Source of the DNA: Rhodoplanes tepidamans
GTDB taxonomy: Bacteria; Pseudomonadota; Alphaproteobacteria; Rhizobiales; Xanthobacteraceae
NCBI RefSeq assembly: GCF_030813915.1
Contig: NZ_JAUSUJ010000003.1
Location: forward strand, 124,001-188,000
Length of the DNA stretch: 64,000 bases
Direction: 5' to 3'
Position numbers and translations under genes: made by a program. The notes beneath the pieces are model-generated. The model ran no database searches and had not been told where the DNA came from. It worked only from the letters and a program-made list of their open reading frames with translations. The number at the start of each line of letters is the position of its first letter. The first letter of the stretch is position 1. This document shows positions 35,029 through 45,800 of this stretch, piece by piece.

Positions 35029-35760
35029 CTACCCCTGGCGCGGCTTGCGGGCGGGCTTCTTCTCCGGGACGGCGCCCTGGGGGTCGAAGCCGACATAGAT
35101 GACGTAGCTGTCGAGCTCGGCCGGCGGCGGCACCGGGATCGCCATGTCCTCGGCGACGTGCGTGAACAGCACGTTCGGCTGTCCGGGCGGCACCGTGACG
35201 GGCAGCATGTAGAGCTTCGACCAGATGGTCTTGGGCTCGATGCCCTCCTTCACCAGGGCGTAGCGCAGCGGGATCCGGGTCTCGCCGGGGCTGCCGGCCG
35301 GCCCGAGGATCAACCGACCCTGCACGCCGACCTTGATGGCGAGCGTCCCCGCATTGACCGAGCACTGCCGCGCCGTGCGCCCGAAGGTCGCCTGATAGCG
35401 CAGCGCCATCGCCTGGTCGCTCCCGGGGGCGTTGAGCTGCAGCGTCCCGGCCCCCTGGCGGATGTCGACCGGCGGGCAGTCCACCTCGAGCGACGACAGC
35501 GTCGAGCCGGTTCCGGGCGCCTGCCCGCTTCCCTGGTCGACGGGCCGGCCGCCCCCCGCCGGAACCTCGTTGCCGACGCCGAACAGGTTCCGGAAGCGAT
35601 CGGCGAAGCCGCCCGAGCTCGACGACCCCTGGCTCGGGGCCGGCTGGCCGCTGAAGAACTCGTCGGTCGACGAGCACGCCCCGACCAGCCCGGTGACCAG
35701 AAGGGCAGCGCCGAGGCATCCGAGTCGCCGCGCCGTGCCGATGCTGTTTCGCCCCACCAT
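35029..35760 (-). CDS. Putative lipoprotein of unknown function
   Basis: A 243-residue protein with a lipoprotein signal peptide: basic N terminus, hydrophobic core and lipobox LVGAC (Cys29). A Ser/Gly/Pro-rich linker (30-95) precedes a soluble domain with two further cysteines (CPPVDI and RQCSVN, probably a disulphide) and beta-rich segments. The tail is basic (KKPARKPRQ). I do not recognise a named domain. It probably sits in the inner or outer membrane facing the periplasm. The adjacent GNAT gene on the same strand ends 100 bases upstream, so co-transcription is possible. Confidence 0.8.
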   Translation of the reverse strand: MVGRNSIGTARRLGCLGAALLVTGLVGACSSTDEFFSGQPAPSQGSSSSGGFADRFRNLFGVGNEVPAGGGRPVDQGSGQAPGTGSTLSSLEVDCPPVDIRQGAGTLQLNAPGSDQAMALRYQATFGRTARQCSVNAGTLAIKVGVQGRLILGPAGSPGETRIPLRYALVKEGIEPKTIWSKLYMLPVTVPPGQPNVLFTHVAEDMAIPVPPPAELDSYVIYVGFDPQGAVPEKKPARKPRQG

Positions 35761-35860
35761 GTTGTCCCACCCGTAACGCTGTCAGGACCCGCCTTGTCGG
35801 GCCCAACCGTGGCGGACGCAAGGCACCCGGCCACGGGCCGGCCATGCCGGTCCGCCGCGG

Positions 35861-36448
35861 TCACCGCTGTGGATCGTCCTTCAGCCGGGCGTAGAGCAGG
35901 TGGTCCTGCCACAGCCCGTTGATGCAGAGATACTGGCGTGCGTAGCCCTCGCGCTCGAAGCCGCAGGACTCGAGGAGCCGCATCGAGGGCGTGTTGGTCG
36001 GGATGCAGGCCGCCTCCAGCCGGTGCAGCCGCAGCGCCGAGAAGGCGTAGGGGATCAGCGCCCGCACCGCCTCGGTCATGAAGCCGCGGCGCGCGAACGG
36101 CTCGCCCATCCAGTAGCCGATGCTGCCGGCCTGGGCGACGCCGCGCCGGACATTGGCCAGCGTCAGCCCGCCGACCAGCGCCCGGTCGGGGCTCCGGAAG
36201 ATGAAGAAGGCGTAGGACTGATCGGCCCGCTGGTCCTCGGCGTAACGCTTCAGCCGGCGGCGGAAGGCGCCGCGGGTGAGGTCGTCCATCGGCCAGGTCG
36301 GCTCCCACGGCGTCAGGAACGCCCGGCTCCGCTCGCGCAGCGCCGCCCATTCCTCGAAATCGGACATCTGGGGCGGCCGCAGGACCACCCCCTTGCCCTC
36401 GATGGTTCCCGCCGGTTCGGCGAGACTCACGGTGCGGAAGAACGCCAT
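35861..36448 (-). CDS. GNAT family N-acetyltransferase, RimJ/RimL-like
   Basis: A 195-residue acetyltransferase fold. Motif A-type signature GYWMGEPFARRGFMTEAVRA (acetyl-CoA pyrophosphate loop, about 105-124) and the RLLESCGFEREGYAR C-terminal motif are typical of RimJ/RimL enzymes acting on protein N termini. Which protein it modifies is unknown. The ATG at 36448 (MAFFRTVSL) matches the usual N terminus of this Rhizobiales family; a GTG at 36511 overlaps the stop of the peptidase gene (GTGA) and would add 21 residues. It is the third gene of thrC-M16 peptidase-RimJ, an arrangement common in Rhizobiales. Confidence 0.86.
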   Translation of the reverse strand: MAFFRTVSLAEPAGTIEGKGVVLRPPQMSDFEEWAALRERSRAFLTPWEPTWPMDDLTRGAFRRRLKRYAEDQRADQSYAFFIFRSPDRALVGGLTLANVRRGVAQAGSIGYWMGEPFARRGFMTEAVRALIPYAFSALRLHRLEAACIPTNTPSMRLLESCGFEREGYARQYLCINGLWQDHLLYARLKDDPQR

Positions 36449-36507
36449 GATCCGGGTCGCGGTCTCGAGCTCGCGATGGCCGGGGCCGGTGTCGGGCACC
36501 GGCGCGG

Positions 36508-37776
36508 TCACGCGGCCTTCAGGGCGAGACTTTCGGCGATCGCCGCCGCCGATTCAAGCCCGCCGGGGCCGAGGGCGGCGACAGCCGGGCGCGAACGGGC
36601 GAGCAGGGCCCGTCCGGCGGCCCGCGCGCTCTCCACCGTCACGGCGTCCACCCGCGCGACGATCTCCTCCACCGGCATCACCCGGTCGTGGATGATCATC
36701 TGGCGGGCGAGCTGCTCGGCCCGCGCGCCGGAGCTCTCCAGCGCCATCAGCAGGCCCGACTTCATCTGCGCCTTGGCGCGGGCGACCTCGGCCTCGGTGA
36801 GGCCGTGGGCGGCCGCCTCCATCTCGTCGACCACGACCCGCATCAGCTCCTTGGCGTCGGCGGCGTCGGTGCCGGCATAGAGCCCGAACAGGCCGGTGTC
36901 GGCATAGGGCGAGTGGAAGCAGTAGATCGAGTAGCACAGGCCGCGGGTCTCGCGGACCTCCTGGAACAGCCGCGACGACATCCCGCCGCCGAGCACGTTG
37001 GTGAACACCTGCAGGCTGTAGAGGGTCGGGTCGCGCTGCGGCACGCCTTCCAGCGCCAGCGCCAGATGGGCCTGCTCGAGGTCGCGGCGCTCGACATGGA
37101 CGCCGCCGTGGAAATGCGCCGCCTCCGGCCGGCCCGGCGCCGGGCCGGCGAAGCCGCCGAACAGCCGGTCGACCTTCTCGACGATCGCCCGGTGGTTCAC
37201 CGCCCCCGCCGCCGCCACCACGGTGCCGGGCCCGCGATAGTTGCGGCCCAGATAGTCACGCAGCATCGACGCATCGATCGACCGCACGGTCGCCGGGGTG
37301 CCGAGGATCGAGCGGCCGACCGGCTGGCCCGCATAGGCGGTCGCCTGCAGGAAGTCGAACACCAGGTCGTCGGGCGTGTCCTCGAGGGCGCCGATCTCCT
37401 GGATGATGACGTTCTTCTCGCGGACGATCTCGTTGTCGTCGAAGCGCGGGTGCGACAGGATGTCGGCCAGCACCTCGAGCGCCAGCGGCACGTCCTCGCG
37501 CAGCATGCGGGCGTAGTAGGCCGTCACCTCGACGCCGGTCGCGGCGTTGAGGTCGCCGCCCACAGCCTCGATCTCCTCGGCGATCTGGCGGGCGGTGCGG
37601 CTGTCCGTGCCCTTGAACGCCATGTGCTCGAGGAAGTGTGAGATGCCGTGCTCGTCCGGCCGCTCGTGGCGGCTGCCGCAGTTGACCCAGACGCCGAGGG
37701 ACGCCGTCTCGAGATGCGGCATGTCGTCGGTGACGACGACCAGGCCGGACGGAAGACGCGACACCTCGACGGTCAT
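36508..37776 (-). CDS. M16 family zinc peptidase (processing-peptidase-like)
   Basis: A 422-residue zinc metallopeptidase. The inverted HxxEH motif is His47-x2-Glu50-His51 in HFLEHMAF, and the third ligand Glu is in the downstream EIVREKNVIIQEIGALEDTP helix region. The second half has the inactive M16_C-type domain (TRGLCYSIYCFHSPYADTG). Homologues are the bacterial relatives of mitochondrial processing peptidase; the physiological substrate is unknown. The start overlaps the thrC stop by four bases (ATGA), so translation is coupled. Confidence 0.92.
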   Translation of the reverse strand: MTVEVSRLPSGLVVVTDDMPHLETASLGVWVNCGSRHERPDEHGISHFLEHMAFKGTDSRTARQIAEEIEAVGGDLNAATGVEVTAYYARMLREDVPLALEVLADILSHPRFDDNEIVREKNVIIQEIGALEDTPDDLVFDFLQATAYAGQPVGRSILGTPATVRSIDASMLRDYLGRNYRGPGTVVAAAGAVNHRAIVEKVDRLFGGFAGPAPGRPEAAHFHGGVHVERRDLEQAHLALALEGVPQRDPTLYSLQVFTNVLGGGMSSRLFQEVRETRGLCYSIYCFHSPYADTGLFGLYAGTDAADAKELMRVVVDEMEAAAHGLTEAEVARAKAQMKSGLLMALESSGARAEQLARQMIIHDRVMPVEEIVARVDAVTVESARAAGRALLARSRPAVAALGPGGLESAAAIAESLALKAA

Positions 37777-39194
37777 GCGGCTGCTCCTGCGCCCGCGCTC
37801 GCCGCGCGGCTGTGGCTCTGGATGTAACGCGCGACGGCGGACTGGTCGGCCGGCAGCACGGTCGAATGCTCGGTGCGGCCGCCGAGATCGGCGAGCCAGT
37901 CCGGCAGCGCCGGGCGGATGCCGCAGGCGGCCTCGACGGCGTCCGGAAACTTGGCCGGATGGGCGGTCGAGAGCACGACCATCGGCACCGACGGGTCGCG
38001 CGGCTCCTTCTCGGCGACCGCCAGCGCGACCGCCGTGTGCGGATCGACCAGATAGCCGGCCTCGCGCCGCACCGTGCGGATGGTCGCGGCGACCTCCTCC
38101 TCGGCGGCGCGGTCGGCCGAGAACAGCGCCCGCATGGCGCCGAGCGAGCGGGCCGTGACCGAGAAGCTCTGGCTGCGGGCGAGCGACGCCATGGCGGCGC
38201 GCACCGGCTTGGGGTCGCGCTCGCACGCCTCGAACAGCAGCCGCTCGAAGTTCGACGACACCTGGATGTCCATCGAGGGCGAGGAGGTCGGCACCACGTC
38301 GCGCACCTGGTAGGTGCCGGTGGCCAGCGTCCGCGCGAGGATGTCGTTGACGTTGGTGGCGACCAGGAGCTTGTCGACCGGCAGGCCCATGCGGGCCGCC
38401 ACATAGCCCGAGAACACGTCGCCGAAATTGCCGGTCGGCACCGTGAACGCCACCTTCCGGTGCGGCGCGCCGAGGGCGGCGGCGGCGGCGAAGTAATACA
38501 CGACCTGGGCGACCAGGCGGGCGAAGTTGATCGAGTTGACGCCGGAGAGCCGCACCCCGTCGCGGAACGGGTGGTCGTTGAACAGGCCCTTCACGATCGC
38601 CTGGCAGTCGTCGAACGTGCCCTCGATGGCGAGCGCATGGACGTTGTCGGCGGCCGCCGTGGTCATCATCCGGCGCTGGACGTCGGAGATGCGCCCCTGC
38701 GGGAACAGCACGAACAGATCCGCCTGGGCCGAGCCGCGGAACGCCTCGACGGCGGCGCCGCCGGTGTCGCCCGAGGTCGCCACCACGATGGTGGAGCGCT
38801 CGCCGCGCGCCATGAGCGCGTGGTCCATCAGCCGCGACAGGACCTGCATGGCGAGGTCCTTGAAGGCGAGCGTCGGCCCGTGGAACAGCTCGAGCACGAA
38901 GGTCGACGGGGCCACCTGGACGAGCGGCACCACGGCCGGATGGCGGAAGCTGTCATAGGCCTCGCGGGCCATGCGGGCGAGGTCGGTCGCCGCGAGCTGG
39001 TCGCCGACGAACGGCATCACCACCTCGGCGAACACTTCCGCATAGGGACGGCCGGCGAAGCCCGCGATGGTCGCGGCGTCGAGCCCGGGCCACGTCTCGG
39101 GGACGTAGAGACCGCCGTCGCGGGCGAGCCCGGCCAGGGTCACGTCCATGAAGCCGAGCGGCGGCGCCTCGCCGCGGGTGGAGATGTACTGCAC
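37773..39194 (-). CDS. thrC: Threonine synthase
   Basis: A 473-residue PLP enzyme that converts O-phosphohomoserine to threonine. The PLP lysine is Lys112 in GPTLAFKDLAMQ, and the phosphate-binding loop is ATSGDTGGAA. Length fits the larger (class I, proteobacterial) threonine synthase. The start is GTG at 39194, where the conserved MQYISTRG N terminus begins; the sequence upstream is low-complexity. It heads the thrC-peptidase-RimJ unit. The divergent spacer of 280 bases to addB has no other gene. Confidence 0.96.
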   Translation of the reverse strand: MQYISTRGEAPPLGFMDVTLAGLARDGGLYVPETWPGLDAATIAGFAGRPYAEVFAEVVMPFVGDQLAATDLARMAREAYDSFRHPAVVPLVQVAPSTFVLELFHGPTLAFKDLAMQVLSRLMDHALMARGERSTIVVATSGDTGGAAVEAFRGSAQADLFVLFPQGRISDVQRRMMTTAAADNVHALAIEGTFDDCQAIVKGLFNDHPFRDGVRLSGVNSINFARLVAQVVYYFAAAAALGAPHRKVAFTVPTGNFGDVFSGYVAARMGLPVDKLLVATNVNDILARTLATGTYQVRDVVPTSSPSMDIQVSSNFERLLFEACERDPKPVRAAMASLARSQSFSVTARSLGAMRALFSADRAAEEEVAATIRTVRREAGYLVDPHTAVALAVAEKEPRDPSVPMVVLSTAHPAKFPDAVEAACGIRPALPDWLADLGGRTEHSTVLPADQSAVARYIQSHSRAASAGAGAAA

Positions 39195-39474
39195 GCGTCC
39201 TCTCGCTGCCTTGGGGCCGCGCGCGGCCGCGCGCCGATCCCTCCTGCCGCCGCCGACGGAGCTGCCGGCCGGTCTACCAAATCTCTGGAAAGCTTGCCGT
39301 TCCGGGACTGGTGCCGAACCCGAAGCCCGGCGACCCGGCACACTAGTCGGAACCGCAGGGCCGCACAAGAAAGGCAAATGCGGACCCGCGCGGCCATTTC
39401 GGCCGCCCGTCCCCGGCCCGTCCGCCGGGGCCGAGCCCTGCACGATGGTGGGCCGAATCCGGTTAAGGTGGGAC

Positions 39475-42400
39475 ATGGCTTCCCTGCCCCGCGTGTTCAC
39501 CATTCCGGCCGCCGTGCCGTTCTTGCCCACACTCGCCGCCGCCCTCCTGGAGGGCCGGCTGGTGCCGGGCTTTGCGCCCGCGGCCGACCCGCTGGCGCTC
39601 GCCGCGGTGACGCTCTACCTGCCGACCCGCCGGGCCTGCCGGACCGCCCGGGAGATCCTGTTCGAGGCGGCCGGGCGCGACGGCGCCGTGCTGCCCCGCA
39701 TCGTCGCGCTCGGCGACATCGACGAGGACGAGCTCGCCTTCTCGGCCGCCGGACCGGCCGGGCCGGCCACCGAGGGAGGCGCCCTGCCCGAGGCGCTGGA
39801 GCTGCCGCCCGCCCTGCCCGGCCTGTCGCGGCGGCTGCTGCTCGCCCGGCTGGTCCTCGCCTGGGCCAGGAGCCTGCGGCCGAAGACGGCCGGGGAGGCG
39901 CCCGTGGTGGTCGACACCCCGGCGGCGGCGCTGGCCATGGCCGACCAGCTCGCGCGGCTGATCGACGACATGACGACGCGCGACGTGCCCTGGACGGCGC
40001 TCGACACGCTCGTGCCGGACGAGCACGACCGCTACTGGGGCCTGACCCTGGATTTCCTGCGGGTCGCCCGCGAGCACTGGCCGGCCGTGCTGGCCGAGCG
40101 CCAGACCATCGAGCCGGCCGCCCGCCGCGACCTCCTGATCCGGGCCGAGGCCGCCCGTGTGGCGGCGCGCGCCGAGGGGCCCGTGATCGTCGCCGGCTCG
40201 ACCGGCTCGATGCCGGCGACGGCCCGCTTCATCGCCACGGTCGCCCGGCTGCCGCACGGCGCCGTGGTTCTGCCCGGCCTCGACACGGCGCTCGACGACG
40301 CCTCCTGGGACGCCATCGCCGGCCTCGCCGACGGCTCCGGCCTCGCCCCGGAGCCCGAATCGGGCCATCCGCAGTTCGCCCTGCACGGGCTCCTGGAGAC
40401 GATCGGCCTGAGGCGCGGCGAGATCGTCGTGCTCGGCGCGAGTCCCCGGCACGACCGTGCCGCGCTGATGTCGGAGGCGCTGCGGCCGGCGCCGACCACG
40501 CATCTGTGGCAGCAGCGGCTGCTGGCCGAGGACTTCACCGGCGCCGTGCGGGACGGCCTGCCGGGCCTATCCGTGATCGAGGCCGCCAATGCCGAGGAGG
40601 AGGCGCTCGCCATCGCCGTGGTGCTGCGCGAGACGCTGGAGCATCCCGGCCGCACCGCGGCGCTGGCGACCCCCGACCGGGCGCTCGCCCGGCGGGTCGC
40701 CGCCGCGCTCGGCCGCTGGGGCGTGACGGTCTCGGACACCGGCGGCCAGCCGCTCGCCGACGCGCCGGCCGGCGTGTTCGCCCGCCTCGCCGCCGAGACG
40801 GCGCTGGACGACGTCGCTCCGGTGCCGCTGCTGGCGCTGCTCAAGCATCCGCTCGCCCGGCTCGGCCGCGACGCGCCGGAGCACGGCCGCGCCGTGGCGG
40901 CGCTGGAGCGCGCCGCGCTGCGCGGGCCCCGGCCTCGCCCCGGCACGGCCGGCCTCGCCCATGCGCTGGCGACGGTGTGCCGCGAGGTGGCGAAGCTGCA
41001 GGCCGGCGAGGAGTCGGCGATCCATCCGGCCGATCCGCGGGCCCGGCTGCAGCCGCACGAGCTCGCCGCCGCGACGGCCCTGGTCGAGCGGCTGACCGCG
41101 GCGCTGGCGCCGCTCGAAACGCTCGATTCGCGAAAGCCGCAGCCGCTGGCGGTCCTCGCCGCGGCGCACCGGCAGGTCGTCGAGGCGCTGTCCGACGGCG
41201 GCGGCGGCGTCGAGGCCTTCGCCGGTCCGGACGGCAACGCGCTCGCCGACACCTTCGAGGCGCTCGCCGACGAGGAGGCGGCCCAAGGCTTTCCGGTGGC
41301 GACCGAGGACTATGCCGAGCTGTTCCGCACCGCGGTCGCCGACCGCGTGGTGCGGCCGCCGCCGGTGCCGGGCGCCCGCCTGCACATTCTCGGCCTGCTC
41401 GAGGCCCGCCTCGTCACGGTCGACCGCTTCGTGCTGGGCGGCCTCGCCGAAGGGGTGTGGCCGCCGGCCGCCACCAGCGACCCCTGGCTCAGCCGCGGCA
41501 TGCGCCACGCGCTGGGCCTCGACCTGCCGGAGCGGCGCATCGGCCTCTCGGCGCACGACTTCGCCCAGCTCGCCGGCTCCGCGCCCGAGGTGGTGCTGAC
41601 GCGGCCCGGCAAGGTCGGCGGCGCCCCGGTCGCGGCCTCGCGGTTCCTGCAGCGGCTCGCCGCCGTGGCCGGGCCGGCCTGGACAGACGTGGTGCGAAGG
41701 GGCGAGGCCTGGCTCGATCTCGCGCGAAAACTCGACCGGCCGGAGGGGCCGCCGAAGCGGGTGCCGCGGCCGGAGCCGAGGCCGCCGCGCGACGCGCGCC
41801 CGGTGTCGCTCTCGGTCACCGAGATCGAGCACTGGCTGCGCGACCCGTACACGATCTACGCCAAGCACATTCTCGGGCTGGCGCCGCTCGACCCGGTCGA
41901 CCTGCCGCCGGGCGTCAAGGACCGCGGCATCGCCATCCACGCGGCGATCGGCACCTTCTCGGCCCGCTACGCCGAGGCGCTCCCGGAGGACCCGCTCGCC
42001 GCGCTGCTGGAGATCGGCCGCAAGGAGTTCGACAAGCTGGACGACACGCCGGAGGCGCGGGCCTTCTGGTGGCCGCGCTTCACCGAGATCGCCCGCTGGT
42101 TCGTGCGCTTCGAGCGCGAGCGCCGGGCCGACGGCACCGCCGTCACGGCCGAGATCCGCGGCACCCTCGACATCCCGCTGCGCGACGGCCGGGCGTTCCG
42201 GCTGAAGACGCGGGCCGACCGCATCGAGCGCCGTTCCGACGGCAGCTTCGCGATCCTCGACTTCAAGACCGGCGCGCCGCCGACCTCGAAGCAGGTGCGG
42301 CTCGGCCTGTCGCCGCAGCTCACCCTGGAGGGCGCGATCCTGCGCGGCGGCGGCTTCGAGGGCCTGCCGGCCGGCGCCTCGCTCGCCGAGATCGCCTATG

Positions 42401-42639
42401 TGCGGCTGACCGGCGGCGACCCGGCCGGCGACTGCTGCCCGGTCGATCTCGAGACGCAGACGCCCGACGCCGCCGCCGACCGGGCGCTCGGAAAGCTGAT
42501 CGCGCTGGTGAAGACGTTCGACGACGAGACCACGCCCTACCGCTCGCTGGTGCTCTCCATGTGGAAGAGCCGCTACGGCACCTACGACGACCTCGCCCGC
42601 GTCAAGGAATGGTCCACCGGAGAGGGGGGCGGGGAGTGA
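39475..42639 (+). CDS. addB: Double-strand break repair protein AddB
   Basis: A 1054-residue subunit of the AddAB helicase-nuclease, which resects double-strand breaks and loads RecA. The C-terminal PD-(D/E)xK nuclease domain has the motif AILDFKTGAP (about residue 930) within a conserved block, and the rest forms the degenerate helicase-like fold of alphaproteobacterial AddB. Length agrees with Rhizobiales AddB. The start follows AAGGTGGGAC. AddA follows directly downstream, as usual, separated by 232 bases carrying a repeat element. Confidence 0.93.
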   Translation: MASLPRVFTIPAAVPFLPTLAAALLEGRLVPGFAPAADPLALAAVTLYLPTRRACRTAREILFEAAGRDGAVLPRIVALGDIDEDELAFSAAGPAGPATEGGALPEALELPPALPGLSRRLLLARLVLAWARSLRPKTAGEAPVVVDTPAAALAMADQLARLIDDMTTRDVPWTALDTLVPDEHDRYWGLTLDFLRVAREHWPAVLAERQTIEPAARRDLLIRAEAARVAARAEGPVIVAGSTGSMPATARFIATVARLPHGAVVLPGLDTALDDASWDAIAGLADGSGLAPEPESGHPQFALHGLLETIGLRRGEIVVLGASPRHDRAALMSEALRPAPTTHLWQQRLLAEDFTGAVRDGLPGLSVIEAANAEEEALAIAVVLRETLEHPGRTAALATPDRALARRVAAALGRWGVTVSDTGGQPLADAPAGVFARLAAETALDDVAPVPLLALLKHPLARLGRDAPEHGRAVAALERAALRGPRPRPGTAGLAHALATVCREVAKLQAGEESAIHPADPRARLQPHELAAATALVERLTAALAPLETLDSRKPQPLAVLAAAHRQVVEALSDGGGGVEAFAGPDGNALADTFEALADEEAAQGFPVATEDYAELFRTAVADRVVRPPPVPGARLHILGLLEARLVTVDRFVLGGLAEGVWPPAATSDPWLSRGMRHALGLDLPERRIGLSAHDFAQLAGSAPEVVLTRPGKVGGAPVAASRFLQRLAAVAGPAWTDVVRRGEAWLDLARKLDRPEGPPKRVPRPEPRPPRDARPVSLSVTEIEHWLRDPYTIYAKHILGLAPLDPVDLPPGVKDRGIAIHAAIGTFSARYAEALPEDPLAALLEIGRKEFDKLDDTPEARAFWWPRFTEIARWFVRFERERRADGTAVTAEIRGTLDIPLRDGRAFRLKTRADRIERRSDGSFAILDFKTGAPPTSKQVRLGLSPQLTLEGAILRGGGFEGLPAGASLAEIAYVRLTGGDPAGDCCPVDLETQTPDAAADRALGKLIALVKTFDDETTPYRSLVLSMWKSRYGTYDDLARVKEWSTGEGGGE

Positions 42640-42726
42640 GCTTCAGTCCGATTCACGAGACCTCTCTCCTTCACGCTGAGGCGGCCGCGCACAACGCGGC
42701 CCTCGCAGGGCGACGGCCTGGGGCGT

Positions 42727-42769
42727 TCATCCTTCGAGGCTCGACCTGCGGTCGAGCCTCTCGGGATGA
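42727..42769. repeat. Interspersed palindromic repeat between addB and addA
   Basis: TCATCCTTCGAGGCTCGACC is followed by its mirror GGTCGAGCCTCTCGGGATGA, with a perfect 11-bp inner stem at 42736-42760. This TCATCCTTCGAGGC family is abundant in Rhizobiales. Confidence 0.75.
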
Positions 42770-42871
42770 CGGGCTCGAGTTTGCGCTCGCTGCAGCACGG
42801 GCTCGAGGAGAACCCCTGAATGCGCGACGTGGTCGTTCTCTCCTGACACGGAACCAAGCTCGAGCCCGCCC

Positions 42872-45800
42872 ATGAGCCGCGCCAAGACGATTCCGGTCGA
42901 CGTCACGCGGGTGCAGGCCGAGGCGGCGGATCCGGCGGTGTCGGCCTTCGTGTCGGCGAACGCCGGGTCGGGCAAGACCCACGTGCTGGCGCAGCGCGTG
43001 ATCCGGCTGCTGCTGGCCGGCGTCGATCCGGCGAAGATCCTCTGCATCACCTTCACCAAGGCGGCGGCCGCCAACATGGCGGACCGCGTGTTCGGCCAGC
43101 TCGCCGGCTGGATTTCCCTGGACGACGCGGCGCTCGATCAGAAGCTGAGAAGCCTCGGCGTCGGCACCATCACGGCCGCCGACCGCGAGCAGGCGCGAAA
43201 ACTGTTCGCGGCGGCGCTCGACACACCGGGCGGCCTGAAGGTGGAGACCATCCACGCCTTCTGCACGCGGCTGCTGCAGCGGTTTCCGTTCGAGGCCGGC
43301 GTGCCGGCGCATTTCGCCGTGCTCGACGACCGGGCGACCGACGAGCTCCTGGACCGCGCGACGCTCGCGGTGCTGCTCGACGCGACGACGGCGCGCGACA
43401 CGCCGCTCGGCCGGGCGCTGGCGACCGCGCTCGGCGCCGCCGCCGACCAGACGCTGCGCGACCTCGTGCGCGAGGCGGTGTTCCGGCGGCACGCGCTGAC
43501 GGCGTGGATCGACCGCCACGGCGGCCTGCCCGGCGCATTGGAAAACCTGTCGGCGTCGCTCGGCGTCGCGCCCGACGACACCGTCGAGGCGATCGACAAG
43601 GCGATCGTCGAGGGGCCGCTGCTGCCGTCCTCCGAATGGGCCGCGGTCGCCGAGGTCTGCCGGGCCGGCACCAAGACCGACCAGACCCAGTGCGCCCGCT
43701 TCACGGCCGCGGCGGCGGCGAGCGGCGCGGAGCGCATCGCGGCGTATCTCGACGTCTTCCTCACCGGCAAGCGGGAGCCGCGGAAATCCCTCGTCACCAA
43801 GGGCATCGCCACCCAGCACCCGGCGCTCGCCGCGCGGCTGCTCGACGAGCGCGACCGCATCGTCGCGCTGGTGGCGCGGCGCGACGCCGTGCGCTGCCGC
43901 GATCGCACCGCCGCGCTCGTGACCATCGCGGCCGCCGTGATCGCCCGCACCGTCGCCGAGAAGAACCGCCGCGGCTTCCTCGACTACGACGACCTGATCG
44001 ACCGCACCCTCGACCTGCTCGGCAGGACCGCCCCGGGCTGGGTGCACTACAAGCTCGACCGCGCCATCGACCACGTGCTGATCGACGAGGCGCAGGACAC
44101 CAGTCCGAAGCAGTGGGAGATCATCCGCCTCCTGGTCGCCGAGTTCACGGCCGGCGAAGGGGCCCGCCGCCTGCGCCGCACCGTCTTCGCGGTCGGCGAC
44201 GAGAAGCAGTCGATCTTCTCGTTCCAGGGCGCGGTGCCGAAGGAGTTCGCCCGCATGCGGCGCCATTTCGAGACGGCGCATGCGGCGAGCGGGCTGACCT
44301 TCCTGAAGCGCGACTTCAAGTATTCGTTCCGCTCCGGCGCCAACATCCTGGGCGCCGTGGACGCGGTATTCGCGGCGCAGGAGATGTATGCGAGCGTCAC
44401 CTCGGACGCCGACGGCATCCCGCCCCACATCGCCCTTCCCGACGCCGCCCCCGGCGTCGTCGAGCTGTGGCCGCTGACGCCGGCCGACCCGCGCGAGGAG
44501 ACGGAGGGCTGGGCGGCGCCGTTCGACGAGACGGTCGAGACCAGCCCGCAGGTGAAGCTCGCCCGCAAGATCGCCCGGACGATCCGGGATCTGATCGACC
44601 GCGGCGCGCCGGCCGGGCACGAGAACCGGCCGCTGCGCGCCGGCGACGTGCTGGTGCTGGTGCGCCAGCGCGGCGCCATGTTCGAGGCGGTGATCCGGGC
44701 GCTCGGCGAGGCGCGGGTGCCGGTCGCCGGCGCCGACCGGCTGACGCTGACCGAGCACGTCGCGGTCGTCGACCTGATGGCGCTCGCCGACGCGATCCTG
44801 CTGCCCGCCGACGACCTCGCGCTGGCGATCGCGCTCAAGAGCCCGCTGTTCGGCTTCGACGACGACCTCCTGTTCCGGCTCGCCCACGGCCGCCGCGGCA
44901 CGCTTCACGCCGCCCTGCAGGAGGCGGCCGGCGACGAGCCCGCCTTCGCCGCGGCGGCGGCCTGCTTCGCGCGCTGCACCGAGGCGGCGCGACGCTGCGG
45001 GCCGTTCGATTTCTACGCTTGGCTGCTCGGCGCCGAGGGCGGCCGGTCGAAGATCCTCGCCCGGCTCGGTCCCGAGGCGAACGACGCGATCGACGAGTTC
45101 CTGTCGCTCGCGCTCGACTACGAGCGGCGCGAGACGCCGTCGCTGCAGGGTTTCGTCGCCTGGCTGCGCGCCGCCGAGAGCGAGATCAAGCGCGACATGG
45201 AGATCATCCGCGACGAGGTGCGGGTGATGACCGTGCACGGCGCCAAGGGCCTGGAGGCGCCGCTGGTCTTTCTGGCCGACACGACGCAGCCGCCGTCCGG
45301 GCCGCGGCCGCCCCGGCTCCTGACGCTCGCCGCCGAGGGCCTCCCGCCCGGCACGCCGGGCGCCCCGGTGTGGGCCGGGCGCAAGGAGCAGGACCCGCCC
45401 GCCGTCGCCGCGGCGCGCGGCGCCGCCGCCCGCGAGGCCGAGGACGAGTACCGGCGCCTTCTCTACGTGGCGATGACCCGCGCCGCCCACCGGCTGATCG
45501 TCTGCGGCTGCGCCGGCGCGCGGAAGCCGCCCGAGGGCTGCTGGCACGACCTGATCAGGACGCAGCTGTCGGGGAAGCCGGGCGTCGTCGAGGAGATCGT
45601 CGACGGCCACGACGAGCCGGTCCGCATCTACCGCAAGGTCGAGGCACCGCCCGCGCCGGCGCCGGACCCGGCGCCGCGCGACGCGGACGTCCCGGCCGCG
45701 GCGCCCGAGCCGGCCTGGCTGCGCCGCCCGGTCGCCGGCGAGGCGCCGTCGCGCGCCACCGTGTCGCCGTCGCGCGCCCTCGACGACGGCCCGCGGACGA

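Noticed and set aside
37812-42875. A nearly 1700-codon plus-strand open frame over thrC and addB
   Set aside because: Same shadow effect; the encoded composition is repetitive and it crosses clear genes.
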